The translations under genes were made by a program, and so were the position numbers. 64,000 nucleotides of DNA from Clostridiales bacterium (GTDB taxonomy: Bacteria; Bacillota; Clostridia; Lachnospirales; Lachnospiraceae): assembly GCA_018366495.1 (NCBI GenBank), contig JAGZHZ010000004.1, positions 66,104 to 130,103 on the forward strand, written 5' to 3'. Under the pieces are notes generated by a model, which was not told where the DNA came from, did no database searches, and worked only from the letters and a program-made list of their open reading frames with translations. This document shows, piece after piece, positions 1 to 8,755 of the stretch. Each line of letters begins with the position of its first letter. The first letter of the stretch is position 1.

Positions 1-387
1 GAGGCAGCAGAGCTGACAGAAGGAGCAAAAACAGTACTATTCTGGCTGGAAGAGGCAAAGGAGCCAACAGAACATATTTTAAATGAATTATTCGACAGAA
101 AAGAAGAATTCAGGAAATATGAAGACCGTCTGATTTTTGTAATCCGAAATAAAAAGGCATTAAAGAATCCGACGATTGCGAGATGTTTTGAGACATTCCC
201 GAAAGCTTCCATCTATTATGACAGCTTTGAAGAAAATGTGAGCACACTGGGACGCAGAATGTATGTAGATCCTGAAAAATTGCCGCTGATTATTGTCACA
301 GACGGCTCTTTGAATGGAATTTATGCCACAAGCGGATACAATGTGGGAACAGGCGATATGCTGCTGCGCATCCTGAACGCAGAGTGA
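1..387 (+). CDS. C-terminal part of an unrecognised protein (5' end outside window)
   Basis: The reading frame is open from base 1 and stops at TGA 385-387, leaving 128 residues. The segment alternates hydrophobic strands (TVLFWLEEA, DRLIFVIRN, KLPLIIVTD) with helices, in the order expected of a thioredoxin-like fold, but no CxxC is present. It ends with GYNVGTGDMLLRIL. From memory, similar tails occur at the end of large transglutaminase-like proteins in Lachnospiraceae, but the catalytic part would lie upstream, so this cannot be confirmed here. A strong terminator follows. The frame and codon use look genuinely coding; the function is not assigned. Confidence 0.8.
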   Translation, partial: EAAELTEGAKTVLFWLEEAKEPTEHILNELFDRKEEFRKYEDRLIFVIRNKKALKNPTIARCFETFPKASIYYDSFEENVSTLGRRMYVDPEKLPLIIVTDGSLNGIYATSGYNVGTGDMLLRILNAE

Positions 388-434
388 AAGCAGGAAAAGT
401 AGAAAGAAATAAAGAGAAAAATAAAAACAGAAAA

Positions 435-480
435 ATCTGCCCCCAGCTGAGCTTTTTGTCAGCTGGGGGCAGATCTTTTA
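435..480. terminator. Bidirectional intrinsic terminator between convergent genes
   Basis: A 16-bp perfect inverted repeat (435-450 with 459-474; core CCCCAGCTGA) encloses an 8-nt loop and is followed by TTTTATAA. A-rich sequence on the other side supplies a U tract for the minus-strand GH3 gene as well. Confidence 0.85.
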
Positions 481-510
481 TAAGATGGATTTATTTTTTA
501 TAAAATCGAT

Positions 511-3498
511 TTATTCGATTGTGACATCTTCCTGAAGGAGGAGATTGTCAGAAGAGGAACCTACATAGATGGTTCTTTCACCAGTAGCAACGGTCCATTT
601 ATCTTTTGTTCCATCTTCTCTTACGTTCAATTCTTCCTGTGGGCTGTTCCAGTAGGACAGTTCACGTTCAGCTACATGGATGGTAACTTCTCTGGATTCA
701 CCTGGCTGGAGATCTTTTACTTTTTCAAATCCGGCAAGTGTATATTTAGAAGACTGAAGTCCTTCCGGAACTTCTGCCTCGCCCAGATATAACTGTGCAA
801 CTTCAGAACCTGCCACATCACCTGTATTCGTTACAGTGAAGGTTACGTCATAACCATACTCTTCACCTTCAGCCGGAGCTTCTGTTACTTTCAAATCGCT
901 GTAATCAAATGTTGTATAGGACAGACCGTAACCGAAGTCAAACTCAGGTTCGATTTCTTCCTCGTCAAACCATTTATATCCTACATTGATGCCTTCGTAG
1001 TAAACAGTTGTCTTCTGATTCAGCTCTTCATTTGTGACTGTCTGATACAATGCCCATGCCTGATCGGAATTTGTAATCAGAGTATCGGTATCCTGTTTTG
1101 GAATGGTAAATGCGAGCTTACCGCTTGGATTTACAGCGCCAGTCAGCAGATTTGCTGTGGCATAACCGCCGCGCTGTCCCGGATAGTACATATCGAGAAC
1201 GGCATCTACGTTGTCGAGCCAGTCTCCCATTACAACTGCAGTCGTAGCGTTCAGAACAACGATCACTTCATTTCCGGCTTCATGAGCTGCGTCAGCGATG
1301 GTATTAATCATTTCTTCCTGAGCTTCACTGAGCTGCATACTCATATCTTCTCTGTTTGCTGTCTTATTGTTGGACAGAGATTCTGCATATGCAAATACAA
1401 CGACTTTATCATTGTTTTTAGCTGCCTCGATGGAAGCGTCGATATTTGCCTGTTTCTGGCTAGGAGTGATCCAGTTGAGGCTCACCTGCAGATCTTTCTG
1501 TACATCTTTATACAGCGCCTGCATCACGAGTTTATAACGCTGACCTGCTTTTAATTCAACAGTAAAGTTCTGAACATCCATACCTGTCTCAGATGGAACG
1601 ATGCTGTTGTGCCACTGTGATCCCTGTCTTGCTGTGCTGGATGCTTTTCCTGCTACAGCCACTTCATCGGTATCGCCTTCATACAGATACATATAGGAAA
1701 CACCGCCGATACTCTGCAGAGAGAAGGTATATTCGCCGTCTTCCGGAGCTTCGATATAAGTTTCCCATGTATATGCCGGCATTGTCTCAGATGGGAAAGC
1801 AGTTGCAGTTCCCTCGTCAGCGCCTGCTACGCGGTATGTCTTGTTTGGAGCGCCGTTGATCGTACCTGTCGTAAAGTTAATATTTTCATCAATCTGGCAT
1901 AATTCACCGAGTTCATGACCTTCCATCAGAGTATCTTCCAGGCTGGCGCTTCCGAATCCGCCGCCTCCTGCAAAGCCCTGAAGAACGGTTTCTGTTCCTT
2001 CTACAGCTGCAACGCCGTATGTTCTTGTAGCGCCGTGTTCTTCACCGTCGATTGTGGTATAGAAGTTTTCTGCCGGAACAGGAGTACCGATGGTATCGTT
2101 ATAAGCAACGCCTGTCACTTTCTCTTCGCCAAGAGATTCCTGCAAAGCTGCATATGGGCTTGTCATAGCGCTTAATGTACCATAAGAACGTTCTCCGCCT
2201 GTACCGGAAGCCAGATTCATACCGGTAACACCGATCACTGCAACGGATTCGCCGTCAGCAACAGGAAGAGCATCTTTTTCATTTTTCAGAAGAACGGCGC
2301 CATTCTCAGCGACTTCCTGAGAAACGGCATTGCTGGAGTCAAGAAGTTCAGCAAGCTGTGCAACGGTATCTTCTGTTGTCAGCTGATAAATCGGTTCAGT
2401 ACGTCCGACTTCCTCTTTTACATTGCCATTTTCGTCCAGTTCTACAAGAGTCAGATAACCAGCCTGACCGTATGCTCTTAAGACACGGGCAACTGCCTGA
2501 TCAACCATTGCGTCCATCTCTTCCTGTGTATATGTTCCGTCTGCAACGAGTGCGTCCGCATTTTCTTTGCTGTTCAGATTCAGACTAGGCATTTCAATGT
2601 CCGTGCCTTTGTCCAATGTATATTCGTGGTTTCCGCCCCAGTCTGTGATTGTGAAGTAGTCATATCCCCACATATCTCTCAAAACTTCTTCCTGTACATA
2701 AGTGTTGGCAGAAGCATATGTACCATTAATCAGGTTGTAGGAGGACATAATACCAAGAGCATTTGCTTCTTTTACCGCATCTTCAAATGCCTTGAAGTAT
2801 ACTTCATGAAGAGCCTGCTCAGAAAGGACGTCGTTGTTGGAACCTTCTGTGTAAGCGATGAAATGTTTCAGAACGGCAATACCGCCTTCACTCTGCATAC
2901 CATCTACGAGCTGCGCTCCCATCTTTCCAACCAGATATGGATCTTCACCTAACTGGTCTTTTGTACGGGAGAACTGTGGAATACGCTGAAGGTCAAGCTG
3001 TGCGCTCAGCATCATGCCTGCGCCGATGGCTTTTGCTTCTTTGCTCACCATATTTCCATATTTATAAGCCATATCTCTATCCCAGGTAGCGGCAAGCATT
3101 TCTTCGATAGGTGGGTTTGTGGAGTCTGTCATATAATAGATACCGCATGGTCCATCGTACATTTTAATCTGCGGTACACCAAGACGTCCTACACCCGGAA
3201 GATTTCCGGCATCACCGACCGTACCCATGCCGCTGCCACCGATAAAGGTATATTTTTCTTCAGTGGTCATAGCCTTCAAAAGAGCGTCCACTTTTGCATT
3301 GACGATCTCTGAGTCATGTTCAGGCTGAACCAGATCGGAGGTGTAATATTCCGGGAAACTGACTGCTTCCTCAGATGCTTCAGCAGCATAAGATACGGTC
3401 ACGTTCACTGGATTTACTGCGCATACAGATGCTGCCATTGCGATGGCCATTGCCATTGCAGAAGCCTTTTTTGTAAATGCTAATTTCTTCATAGTCAT
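511..3498 (-). CDS. Secreted glycoside hydrolase family 3 protein (beta-glucosidase-like)
   Basis: This 995-residue protein is probably an exo-acting beta-glycosidase that releases sugars from oligosaccharides outside the cell. A signal peptide covers about residues 1-39 (basic N-terminus, Ala/Met-rich core, end SYAA). The GH3 N-terminal barrel spans about 65-340, with the conserved GEDPYLVG motif, the KHFIAYTEG strand, and the likely nucleophile Asp286 in TITDWGG. The GH3 C-terminal domain starts near 390 and is interrupted at about 540-680 by a PA14-like beta-sandwich (GEYTFSLQS...YMYLYEGD). It resumes at about 690-850 and is followed by a fibronectin-III-like domain (about 870-985). No wall anchor, SLH or CBM tail is seen, so it is probably released. 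Beta-glucosidase is the usual activity of this architecture, but beta-xylosidase or other GH3 activities are possible. It is monocistronic, with ribosome site AAAGGGGG just upstream and TATAAT (minus strand) at 3528-3533. Confidence 0.93.
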   Translation of the reverse strand: MTMKKLAFTKKASAMAMAIAMAASVCAVNPVNVTVSYAAEASEEAVSFPEYYTSDLVQPEHDSEIVNAKVDALLKAMTTEEKYTFIGGSGMGTVGDAGNLPGVGRLGVPQIKMYDGPCGIYYMTDSTNPPIEEMLAATWDRDMAYKYGNMVSKEAKAIGAGMMLSAQLDLQRIPQFSRTKDQLGEDPYLVGKMGAQLVDGMQSEGGIAVLKHFIAYTEGSNNDVLSEQALHEVYFKAFEDAVKEANALGIMSSYNLINGTYASANTYVQEEVLRDMWGYDYFTITDWGGNHEYTLDKGTDIEMPSLNLNSKENADALVADGTYTQEEMDAMVDQAVARVLRAYGQAGYLTLVELDENGNVKEEVGRTEPIYQLTTEDTVAQLAELLDSSNAVSQEVAENGAVLLKNEKDALPVADGESVAVIGVTGMNLASGTGGERSYGTLSAMTSPYAALQESLGEEKVTGVAYNDTIGTPVPAENFYTTIDGEEHGATRTYGVAAVEGTETVLQGFAGGGGFGSASLEDTLMEGHELGELCQIDENINFTTGTINGAPNKTYRVAGADEGTATAFPSETMPAYTWETYIEAPEDGEYTFSLQSIGGVSYMYLYEGDTDEVAVAGKASSTARQGSQWHNSIVPSETGMDVQNFTVELKAGQRYKLVMQALYKDVQKDLQVSLNWITPSQKQANIDASIEAAKNNDKVVVFAYAESLSNNKTANREDMSMQLSEAQEEMINTIADAAHEAGNEVIVVLNATTAVVMGDWLDNVDAVLDMYYPGQRGGYATANLLTGAVNPSGKLAFTIPKQDTDTLITNSDQAWALYQTVTNEELNQKTTVYYEGINVGYKWFDEEEIEPEFDFGYGLSYTTFDYSDLKVTEAPAEGEEYGYDVTFTVTNTGDVAGSEVAQLYLGEAEVPEGLQSSKYTLAGFEKVKDLQPGESREVTIHVAERELSYWNSPQEELNVREDGTKDKWTVATGERTIYVGSSSDNLLLQEDVTIE

Positions 3499-4092
3499 AA
3501 AACCCCCTTTTGTTTTATATAAAACATATTATAGAGGATTCAAAAAGAAAAAACTTCCCTTATTCCGACTAGAATTTTCATATATCCGACTTATGATGGA
3601 TGAGCAAAAAAATGGTTTCTGAGAAGAGAGAAAATTTTCGGGAGATGGGGCGGCAGATATATGCTGAAAAAAGGCAATAATATAACGATTTGGTAAAGAA
3701 AATTTGTCGCAAAAATATAAATAAAAATAATTTTTTTTTTTGTATAATACATCAATTGAATTTTCGGACGAAAATACTTAAAATAAAATAAAAAATAAAA
3801 TAATATCAAATATAATTTAAAATATAAGAATTTATATATAAAAAACAGATAATTTTTGAAAAAAATAAACTTAAAAAATGATAGAAAGCTAATAAATAAT
3901 CATTTTTGTTAAAAATTATAAGTAAAAACTTTGAATAATATTTCTGTACAGAAATTAGATTTAATAAAATTCAGCGCTGAAATAAAAAAGAGAGGAGGAT
4001 TAAAACGATCGTAAAGAAGAGATAACGAAGACATTGTGATTTGTATACTGGATAAAGTATAGACAGGTATCACAGGAAAGGAGCGAGGGAGC
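3499..4092. other. AT-rich intergenic region between divergent genes
   Basis: About 590 bases without a convincing gene. The minus-strand promoter element TATAAT for the GH3 gene lies at 3528-3533. The middle is very AT-rich with long A and T runs (for example T10 near 3731), which would favour intrinsic bending. Near 3991-4000 there is a perfect Shine-Dalgarno-like GAGAGGAGGA that is not followed by any start codon. The ribosome site actually used by the next gene (AAAGGAGCGAGG) lies at 4078-4090. Confidence 0.6.
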
Positions 4093-4542
4093 ATGAAAAA
4101 ACAGAAAACATTAGCTGTTTTGACAGCAGCAGTATGTATGGCGACAGCGGTATTGCCAGTGTCAGCATCAAACTATGAAAATAGTAAATTTGGATTTCAA
4201 CTGCCTGCTCGAAACGGATGGGGAGTTCAGCCGGGAGCCCGAGCAAAAGAAGATTATTCAAGTAGTTATGTTCATTACACAGATGGACCATGGGATACGA
4301 TATTTATGATATTCGGGAGTTCAACAGACGAATATGTACCAGATATGAATAACTTAGTCAATTGCACTGTAGGTGGAAGCGCAAAAGTAGGACTTGGTGA
4401 AGAGCGTGCAGTCAGACAAAACGTTAAAGAGTGGAAGTATACATATGCCTACATAGGAGGAAGTAGCGAAGGATATCCTGAACAATATGCAATTGGAGTT
4501 TGGAGTCCGGATTCTATTGGATATTATCCAGAGGCGAACTAA
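4093..4542 (+). CDS. Small exported protein of unknown function
   Basis: A 149-residue protein with a clear Sec signal peptide (MKKQKT, hydrophobic core, cleavage expected after VLPVSA, residue about 25). The mature part is about 124 residues, rich in Gly, Tyr and Ser, with no cysteine pair and no membrane segment: one Cys sits mid-protein (NLVNCTVGG). It ends IGYYPEAN. I do not recognise the family; it looks like a compact beta-rich extracellular domain (SKFGFQLPARNGWG resembles strand openings in PsbP/DUF1795-like folds, weak). The start has a strong ribosome site AAAGGAGCGAGGG. It is the first gene of a same-strand run leading into an ABC transporter, but a hairpin separates it from the next gene, so it may be transcribed in excess. 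Confidence 0.75.
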   Translation: MKKQKTLAVLTAAVCMATAVLPVSASNYENSKFGFQLPARNGWGVQPGARAKEDYSSSYVHYTDGPWDTIFMIFGSSTDEYVPDMNNLVNCTVGGSAKVGLGEERAVRQNVKEWKYTYAYIGGSSEGYPEQYAIGVWSPDSIGYYPEAN

Positions 4543-4567
4543 AATATTTGAGAAATAAGCAGTAAAA

Positions 4568-4626
4568 GATGAAAAATACCCTGTATAAAAACAGCAGCGG
4601 ATACAGTATGCAGGGTATTTTTCATC
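4568..4626. terminator. Long stem-loop, partial terminator or attenuator
   Basis: A 16-bp inverted repeat (GATGAAAAATACCCTG at 4568-4583, complement at 4611-4626) ends in T5. An inner CTGTAT/ATACAG pair could extend it. It sits between the small exported protein and the next exported protein and is likely to reduce read-through. Confidence 0.7.
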
Positions 4627-4666
4627 TATGTGCATATACCAAATACAACTGGGAAAGGGCGTCTAT

Positions 4667-5404
4667 ATGAAAAAAAGAATGAAATCAGCAAGTACATCAG
4701 TCATTGCGTTTGTACTTATCATGGGAAATCTGTGGGGGACGACAGGAGATTTGGGAACAGCAAAAGCGGCTGAGTTTTCACCTGCAACGGAAGAACAGCA
4801 AGAGTTCTGGGATAAGATGGAAGAAGAACAAAAAGCAGGATATAATCCGTCTATAATAATTTCAGTGCCTGATGAGGAGGCTACAGTAGAGATGAATCAT
4901 CGGGTGAAAATTTTAGGCTGGGATGGCGATATCATGGAATATCAGGTTACAAAGGCAGAGTTTTATCCGAGCATAGAATCGACAGGATATGAGAAGGATG
5001 ACTTTTTTCTATCGGAAAGAACGATGGCGGAAGTAGAATTAAGCGAAGGAAAAACGGGAATTTTTATTGTAACAATGGAAGCGAAAATGCTGGAGCCACC
5101 TGAATTTTTTCCTATAAAGCAGGAGGAGCTTCAAGGAAAAATGAACATGGTAACTTATTTGCTGCAACATGGAGAAGACTGGGAAAATGAAATCATACTG
5201 ATGGATGCGGATGATGATGATAAATGGGAGAGAAAAGAAAAAGAAGGCTATTATTTTTACTGTGAGGCAGAAACTCCTACTACTTTAAAAGTAGGCTATG
5301 TTGTTGAAAAAGATCAGTTGGATGATGGAATGTATTTGGTTCTGCCAGGATATTTAAATACGTATGTATATGTATCCTTGGACGAAATCGAAATCCATGA
5401 ATGA
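4667..5404 (+). CDS. Exported protein of unknown function, first of ABC transporter operon
   Basis: A 245-residue protein. I choose ATG 4667 rather than the in-frame ATG 4628 because GGGAAAGGGC sits 7 bases upstream and translation from 4667 begins with a proper signal peptide (MKKRMKSAS, core VIAFVLIMGNLWG, cleavage near TAKAA). The mature part has an acidic N-terminal helix (about 45-65) and then alternating strands, ending with TLKVGYVVEKDQL and MYLVLPGYL, which looks like the last strands of an immunoglobulin-like beta sandwich. There is no lipobox cysteine. It overlaps the next gene by four bases (ATGA), so it is translationally coupled to the permeases; a sensor, partner or immunity-type role is possible. 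No function assigned. Confidence 0.75.
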   Translation: MKKRMKSASTSVIAFVLIMGNLWGTTGDLGTAKAAEFSPATEEQQEFWDKMEEEQKAGYNPSIIISVPDEEATVEMNHRVKILGWDGDIMEYQVTKAEFYPSIESTGYEKDDFFLSERTMAEVELSEGKTGIFIVTMEAKMLEPPEFFPIKQEELQGKMNMVTYLLQHGEDWENEIILMDADDDDKWERKEKEGYYFYCEAETPTTLKVGYVVEKDQLDDGMYLVLPGYLNTYVYVSLDEIEIHE

Positions 5405-6321
5405 AACTGTATCGGAAAGCAGATTATTTTAACTATACGGGAACGGAAGATGAGAGTATGAAAAAATGTTTTTGGACAGAATTAAAAAAAGCTTTTGGAA
5501 ATAAAAGATTCTGGATCGCAGTGTTTGTGGGAACTGCGATCAGTCTGCTTTCTGCCCGCTCTGTATTAGACAGATACTTTGAGGAAATGGAGTTTCGGCA
5601 GTGGCAGATTCAAAATTCTCCGGAGGACTATATGAATTCAGATTATCCGGTCTATACGGTGTACAACAGATGGATCGGAGGGAATTTTGGACAGGTAGAG
5701 CGGGATATTTTCTTTTTGCTGCTTCCTATACTGGCGATATTGGCATATGCCTGGTCATATCATGAGGAAAAGAAAAGTGGCTATATCCGAAATGTGGTAT
5801 GCCGGACGGGGAGAAAAGCATACTTTTTTTCTAAGTATGCCTCAGCATTTGCGGCAGGATTTACCGCTATTTTGATCCCTATGATCTGTAATTTAATGGT
5901 GATCTCAGCATTTATGCCGGCAGCCAGACCGGATGTCTATTATGATATCTACAATGGCATTATGACAGATAATATGGGATTTCAGATGTTTTATGAAAAG
6001 CCGTTTTTGTTTTTGATTGTAAGGATTGTAATGGACTGTACGGTGGGAGGACTCAGCGCAGCCTGTGTCGTAGCGCTGACCTTTTTTATGCGGAATAAAT
6101 TTGCATTGATTTTAGCGCCATTTTTAGGTCTGCTGACGATCCAGTATGCCGCGTCTCTTTGGTATTATTATGTCTCGGAAATCAGCATCTCTCCTCTGGA
6201 ATTTATAAAGGCGGGATCAAGACCAAGCAGCGTGTGGATTGCAGTGGGATATGCGGCTGTCACTTTTTTCCTTTCTTTTGGAATTACGATGTGGAAAGGA
6301 GTAAGAGATGATGTTTTTTAA
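5401..6321 (+). CDS. ABC-2-like transporter permease subunit
   Basis: A 306-residue integral membrane protein with about six hydrophobic segments (roughly residues 36-52, 103-118, 147-172, 203-228, 232-252 and 276-296) and a large first extracytoplasmic loop with Tyr and charged residues. This matches ABC-2-type export permeases. The ATG at 5401 overlaps the preceding stop (ATGA); an internal ATG at 5458 (MKKCFWTELKKAF) would give the more typical amphipathic N-terminus of this family, preceded by a weak GGAAG. It overlaps the next permease by 14 bases. It should pair with that second permease and the ATPase at 7154-7822; the cargo is unknown. Confidence 0.8.
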   Translation: MKLYRKADYFNYTGTEDESMKKCFWTELKKAFGNKRFWIAVFVGTAISLLSARSVLDRYFEEMEFRQWQIQNSPEDYMNSDYPVYTVYNRWIGGNFGQVERDIFFLLLPILAILAYAWSYHEEKKSGYIRNVVCRTGRKAYFFSKYASAFAAGFTAILIPMICNLMVISAFMPAARPDVYYDIYNGIMTDNMGFQMFYEKPFLFLIVRIVMDCTVGGLSAACVVALTFFMRNKFALILAPFLGLLTIQYAASLWYYYVSEISISPLEFIKAGSRPSSVWIAVGYAAVTFFLSFGITMWKGVRDDVF

Positions 6322-7132
6322 GATGGTTCGGTATGATTTAAAAAATGGATTGTGGAAAGAAAAAAAGAAATATTTTTTCTTTATGGCTCTGGCACTGATT
6401 ATTTGCGTCGATTTTCGGCTGCGATGGAATCAGATTGATTCGCTCAATGTGCCGTCTTATGGAGATTTTTTGATGTATATTTTTGCCGGCATGAAAGAAT
6501 TTGGAAATTCTCCTATGGAACAGTTCCGGTACCCGGAAATCTGGATTCTGGTCATGCTTTTAATATCATATCAGATTCTCTATTATCCGTATCAGGACTT
6601 GATGGGAATGGGAAAACAGGTATTAGTAAACTCTAAATCAAGAGTATTGTGGTGGATTTCAAAATGTATCTGGCTGGTGTGCAGCGTACTCATTTACTTT
6701 GGGATTTTCTGGATTGTCTGTTTTGTGTTTTGCCTGTTTTCAGATGCAAAAATTTCCACAGAAATTTCTGTAAGAATGTATCAGTATCGAGGAATCTCTT
6801 TAACGAAAGACACGCCGTTTGTAATCAATGTTCAGATATTTCTGCTCCCAGTTCTGACGATCATCAGTATTGGGCTGGCTCAGATGACATTATCTTTTTT
6901 TGTAAAACCATTCTACAGTTTTGCAGTCACAATCACTGGCTTTGTGATAACGTGCTACGATATGAATCCGTGGGTGATTGGAAATTATGCGATGGTTCAG
7001 AGAGCGGGTGTTCTTGTCAGAGAAGGAATGGAGATCTCACAGGGACTTTTTCTGACGGCTGCGCTGAGTATAGGATCTGTGCTGATTGGATTGATATTTT
7101 TCAGACGGTATGACATTCTGGACAGAGAATAA
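6308..7132 (+). CDS. Second ABC-2-like transporter permease subunit
   Basis: A 274-residue membrane protein that begins with a basic amphipathic stretch (VRYDLKNGLWKEKKKYFF) and then about six transmembrane segments (roughly 22-34, 77-92, 110-145 as a hairpin, 172-195, 199-216 and 244-264). The ribosome site AAAGGA lies at 6296-6301. It starts inside the previous gene and ends 21 bases before the ATPase. Together with the previous permease it would form the heterodimeric channel of an ABC exporter of the kind seen in bacteriocin immunity or small-molecule efflux operons; that analogy is inference. Confidence 0.8.
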   Translation: MMFFKMVRYDLKNGLWKEKKKYFFFMALALIICVDFRLRWNQIDSLNVPSYGDFLMYIFAGMKEFGNSPMEQFRYPEIWILVMLLISYQILYYPYQDLMGMGKQVLVNSKSRVLWWISKCIWLVCSVLIYFGIFWIVCFVFCLFSDAKISTEISVRMYQYRGISLTKDTPFVINVQIFLLPVLTIISIGLAQMTLSFFVKPFYSFAVTITGFVITCYDMNPWVIGNYAMVQRAGVLVREGMEISQGLFLTAALSIGSVLIGLIFFRRYDILDRE

Positions 7133-7153
7133 AGAGAGAAGGGGGAGCGGATT

Positions 7154-7822
7154 ATGGCGATGCTGGAAATACAAGGCGTGACAAAAATTATAAAAAGAAA
7201 TATGATTATCGACGATATTTCCGTGTCATTTTCTTCTGGAAGAGTGTATGGACTGAAGGGAATTAATGGATGTGGAAAGACGATGATGATGCGTCTGATC
7301 AGCGGCTTGATAAAACCGACAAAGGGAAAAATCACGATTCAGGGGAAACAGTTGTGGAAGGATATCAATTTTCCGGAGAGCATTGGAATTTTAATTGAAA
7401 ATCCAAGCTTTCTGGATGATTATTCTGGACTGGAAAATCTGAAGATTCTGGCGGGACTGAAAAACAAGATTGATGAGCAGACGATTCGGGATATTATCAC
7501 AGAAGTTGGATTAAATCCAGATGACAAAAAGAAATATAAAAAATATTCGCTTGGCATGAAACAGCGTCTGGGGATTGCGGCGGCAGTGATGGAGCATCCC
7601 GATATTATTTTGCTGGATGAGCCGACAAACGCACTGGACAGCACTGGGATTGAGCAATTAAAAATGATTGTGAAAAAGGAAAAGCAAAGAGGAGCTTTGA
7701 TCATTTTGACGTGTCATGATTTTGAACTGCTGAAAGAATTTACTGACGAGATTTATTATATGGAAAACGGAAAAATCACAGATCACTCGATTGAGAAAAA
7801 AGAAGAAAATGAACCGTTGTGA
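7154..7822 (+). CDS. ABC transporter ATP-binding protein
   Basis: A 222-residue nucleotide-binding subunit. Walker A is GINGCGKT (about residues 36-43), the signature is YSLGMKQRLG (about 132-141), Walker B is IILLDEPTNALD (about 153-164), and the switch histidine is in LTCHDFE. The Gly-Met-Lys-Gln signature is typical of ABC-2 exporters (CcmA/EcsA-like). The ribosome site is GGGGGAG. It immediately follows the two permeases and is followed after 55 bases by the membrane-anchored gene. The ATG at 7154 (MAMLEIQG) gives the expected N-terminal strand. Confidence 0.93.
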   Translation: MAMLEIQGVTKIIKRNMIIDDISVSFSSGRVYGLKGINGCGKTMMMRLISGLIKPTKGKITIQGKQLWKDINFPESIGILIENPSFLDDYSGLENLKILAGLKNKIDEQTIRDIITEVGLNPDDKKKYKKYSLGMKQRLGIAAAVMEHPDIILLDEPTNALDSTGIEQLKMIVKKEKQRGALIILTCHDFELLKEFTDEIYYMENGKITDHSIEKKEENEPL

Positions 7823-7877
7823 CGGAGTGAATCGTGTGAAAAAAGAATGTGCAGAAGCTGTGGGGGACAGGAAAATT

Positions 7878-8489
7878 ATGAAGAAAAAAATAAAAATATG
7901 GATATCAGCGGCTGTCCTTGTTTTGTGCATGGTATGGATCGTGCGTGTAATCTGGCTGAATCAGTCAACCGATTTTCCTGAGACAGAGACGTATCAGATG
8001 GGAGAGCTTGTAGAATATGAGGACGATATATTTTACAGAACGGGAGAGAACAGGGACGGATACCAGATTCAGGTAAACAGCGCAAGAATTATGCCTTATG
8101 AACAGTTTGCCAAGGAATATGATTTGGAACTGCCGGAACTGGCTGAAGGGGAATATCGCGCGGAATATGTATACGATGTGGAGGCTACATTTTTTAATAA
8201 AGGGGCAAAAGAAGGGACAGGCATTGACCTGTTCAATACCTGGATGACGACAAGCTGTACAAATCTAGTGATCGACTCGACGCTGTGGGGACTGATGAAT
8301 CCGAACATCGGCGGCAGCAAAAAATTTGCTATTCGTGAAAATACACAGATGGATTTCCACCTTCCATATGTTGCCGAGAGTGAAATCAGACAACATCTGA
8401 TCACAAAAGAGTATCTGGAAACAGAGCCGTTTTATCTCACGATTTCTCTTTATCCGGTCCGAAAAAGGATTGAGATTGTTCCGACTTAA
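7878..8489 (+). CDS. Membrane-anchored extracytoplasmic protein of unknown function
   Basis: A 203-residue protein with one N-terminal membrane segment (MKKKIKIWISAAVLVLCMVW, to about residue 25) and an extracytoplasmic domain. The ATG at 7878 is chosen because GGGGGACAGG lies upstream and translation then starts directly with the membrane anchor; the frame is open further upstream. The outer domain is strand-rich (EYRAEYVYDVEATFFN, PFYLTISLYPV) and looks like an Ig-like sandwich, a layout also suspected for the second protein of this operon. There is a CxxC-less single Cys in TTSCTNL. Last gene of the operon; I do not recognise a named function. Confidence 0.72.
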   Translation: MKKKIKIWISAAVLVLCMVWIVRVIWLNQSTDFPETETYQMGELVEYEDDIFYRTGENRDGYQIQVNSARIMPYEQFAKEYDLELPELAEGEYRAEYVYDVEATFFNKGAKEGTGIDLFNTWMTTSCTNLVIDSTLWGLMNPNIGGSKKFAIRENTQMDFHLPYVAESEIRQHLITKEYLETEPFYLTISLYPVRKRIEIVPT

Positions 8490-8566
8490 CCGAATGGAAA
8501 AGAGAAAATTCAGATGAGATAGCCTCGGACACTCCAAAAGATAATCGACATTTTGGCAAAAAATGC

Positions 8567-8595
8567 TTGCTTTTTAAAAAGATAGATGATATAAT
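8567..8595 (+). promoter_or_regulatory. Promoter of tRNA-Pro
   Basis: TTGCTT (8567-8572), 17 bases, TATAAT (8590-8595), ending 26 bases before the mature tRNA 5' end. Confidence 0.75.
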
Positions 8596-8621
8596 GATAG
8601 AGCTTTAGAAAGCGAGCAAAT

Positions 8622-8695
8622 CGAAGCGTGGCTCAGTTTGGTAGAGCGCTGCGTTCGGGACGCAGAGGTCGTGGGTTCGAATCCCGTCGCTTCGA
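8622..8695 (+). tRNA. tRNA-Pro, anticodon CGG
   Basis: A 74-base cloverleaf. The acceptor stem is CGAAGCG (8622-8628) with CGCTTCG (8688-8694) and discriminator A at 8695. D arm GCTC..GAGC; anticodon stem CTGCG/CGCAG with loop TTCGGGA, so the anticodon is CGG (reads CCG). The T arm contains GGTTCGAATCC. The 3' CCA is not encoded. Confidence 0.97.
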
Positions 8696-8710
8696 CTCCT
8701 TGGCAGGGGC

Positions 8711-8755
8711 GCCGGAGATCCTTGAGAAATCGAGGATTTCCGGTCTTTTTTTATG
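8711..8755 (+). terminator. Terminator of tRNA-Pro
   Basis: Stem CCGGAGATCCTT (8712-8723) with GAGGATTTCCGG (8732-8743), followed by TCTTTTTTT. Confidence 0.85.
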
